From Chamaelirium japonicum (lineage: Eukaryota; Streptophyta; Magnoliopsida; Liliales; Melanthiaceae): DNA of 64,000 bases. Positions 62,441 to 64,000 of the stretch are shown here, in pieces. Within the stretch, counting starts at the first letter, position 1, and the number at the start of each line of letters is the position of its first letter. The position numbers and the translations under genes were made by a program. The notes beneath the pieces were generated by a model that was not told the DNA's origin, ran no database searches, and saw only the letters and a program-made list of their open reading frames with translations. The stretch spans positions 434,001 to 498,000 of the forward strand of contig CANTAL010000104.1 in NCBI GenBank assembly GCA_947650365.1. Direction: 5' to 3'.

Positions 62441-64000
62441 TTCGTACGATCCATTCTAATTCATTCGTACGATCCATTCTAATTCATTCGTACAATCCAT
62501 TCTAATTCATTCGTACGATCCATTCTAATTCATTCGTACTATCCATTCTAATTCATTCGCACGAATGTATCCATTCTAGTTCATTCGTACGATCCATTCT
62601 AATTCATTCGTACGATCCAATCTAATTCATTCGCATGATCCATTCTAATTCATTCGTACGATCCATTCTAATTCATTCATACAATCTATTCTAATTCATT
62701 CGTACGATCCATTCTAATTCATTCGTACAATCTATTCTAATTCATTCGTACGAATGGATACATTCGTGTGAATGAATTAGAATGGATCGTACGAATGAGT
62801 AAGAATGGATCGTACGAATGAAATAGAATGGATTGCACGAATAAATTAGAATGGTTCGTACGAATGAATTAGAATGGATCGTGTGAAAGAATTAGAATGG
62901 ATTGTATGAATGAATTAGAATGGATTATGCGAATGAATTAGAATGGATCGTACGAATGAATTAGAATGGATCGTACGAATGAACTAGAATTGATCATACG
63001 AATGAATTCGAATGGATCATACGAATTAATTAGAATAGATCGTACGAATGAATTAGAATGGATCGTACGAATGAATTAGAATGGATACATTCGTGCGAAT
63101 GAATTAGAATGGATCGTACGAATGAATTAGAATGGATCGTACGAATGAATTAGAATGGATACATTTGTGCGAATGAATTAGAATGGATCGTACGAATGAA
63201 TTAGAATGGATCGTATGAATAAAATAGAATGGATCGTACGAATGAATTAGAATAGATCGTGCGAATGAATTAGAATGGATCGTACGAATGAATTAGAATG
63301 GATCGTACGAATGAATTAGAATGGCTACATTCGTGCGAATGAATTAGAATGGATTGTACGAATGAATTAGTATGGATCGTACGAATGAATTAGAATGGAT
63401 CTTATGAATGAATTAGAATGGATACATTCGTGCAAATGAATTAGAATGGATCGGACGAATGAATTAGAATGGATCGTGTGAATGAATTAGAATGGATCGT
63501 ACGAATGAATTAGAATGGATCGTACGAATGAACTAGATTTGATCATACGAATGAATTAGAATAGATCATACGAATTAATTAGAATCGATCATACGAATGA
63601 ATTAGAATGGATCGTATGAATGAATTAGAATGGGTACATTCGTGCGAATGAATTAGAATGGATCGTACGAATGAATTAGAATGGATCGTACGAATGAATT
63701 AGAATGGATACATTTGTGCGAATGAATTAGAATGGATCGTACGAATGAATTAGAATGGATATATTCATACGATCCATTCTAATTCATTTGTACGATCCAT
63801 TCTAATTCACTCATACGATCCATTCTAATTCATTCGTACGATCCATTCTAATTCATTCGCACGATCCATTCTAATTCATTCATAGGATCCATTCTAATTC
63901 ATTCATACGATCTATTCAAATTCTTTCGCACGAATGTATCCATTCTAATTCATTCGCACGAATGTATCCATTCTAATTCATTCGTACGATCCATTCTAAT
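62441..64000. repeat. Bidirectional satellite, segment K (window end)
   Basis: Blocks: F to 62752, R 62753-63767, F 63768-64000. The switch at 62753 (CGTACGAATGGATACATTCG) matches those at about 46821, 52885 and 54367. The array continues past the window end. Confidence 0.94.

Noticed and set aside
1-64000. Relation to GGAAT-type animal satellites or to telomeric repeats
   Set aside because: GAATGGA occurs within the unit, but the 23-bp period and the CGTACG core do not match simple GGAAT pentamers, and no TTTAGGG-like telomere arrays are present.

Overview
The window looks like plant (probably angiosperm) nuclear heterochromatin. About 58 kb of the 64 kb is one AT-rich short-unit satellite. 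A 5.6-kb GC-rich island at 23174-28817 interrupts it, and I read the island as the 3' half of a Ty3/gypsy LTR retrotransposon. I see no host gene, rRNA or tRNA, and I cannot name the species.

Satellite (1-23173 and 28818-64000). The basic unit is 23 bp, built from CCATTCTAATTC and the palindromic core CGTACG. A second 28-bp form carries a 5-bp AATGT insertion and usually CGCACG in place of CGTACG. The array is not head-to-tail. It changes strand roughly sixty times, in blocks from one unit to about 2.8 kb. 'F' below means the unit reads CCATTCTAATTC on the + strand, and 'R' means GAATTAGAATGG on the + strand. The same breakpoint sequences recur at distant places, so mixed-orientation modules have been copied as blocks. 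The clearest large duplications are: 1-1555 with 3431-4957; 28825-31500 with 36560-39260; 30625-32615 with 32745-34635; and three successive copies of a ~3.57-kb higher-order unit at 53405-62440. One segment near 2.0-2.25 kb is an inverted copy of one near 42.1-42.34 kb.

Island (23174-28817). From left to right on the + strand it holds: a 78-bp tandem repeat; a non-coding spacer; an ORF on the minus strand (23968-26903) with its own TATA box and ACGT-core promoter motifs; a 146-bp tandem repeat; a polypurine tract; and a 784-bp LTR (28034-28817) with TG...CA ends, a TATA box and a U5-like GACTTGAGCGTCGGAG motif. A minus-strand ORF between pol and the 3' LTR, flanked by variable tandem repeats, is the layout I recall for extra antisense ORFs in Tat-lineage elements. 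gag, pol and the 5' LTR are absent, so the element is 5'-truncated.

The minus-strand ORF starts with a region resembling the PF04195 'putative gypsy type transposon' family. It continues with a proline/alanine-rich linker and ends in a coiled coil with a basic tail. It is broken by one in-frame TAG (26040-26042) and by a frame change near 24.55 kb, which is either a frameshift or a very short AT-AC-like intron. It is probably a decayed gene, although its promoter looks intact. Family and lineage names come from memory and inspection, because no search could be run. Block boundaries in the satellite are good to about 10-20 bp.
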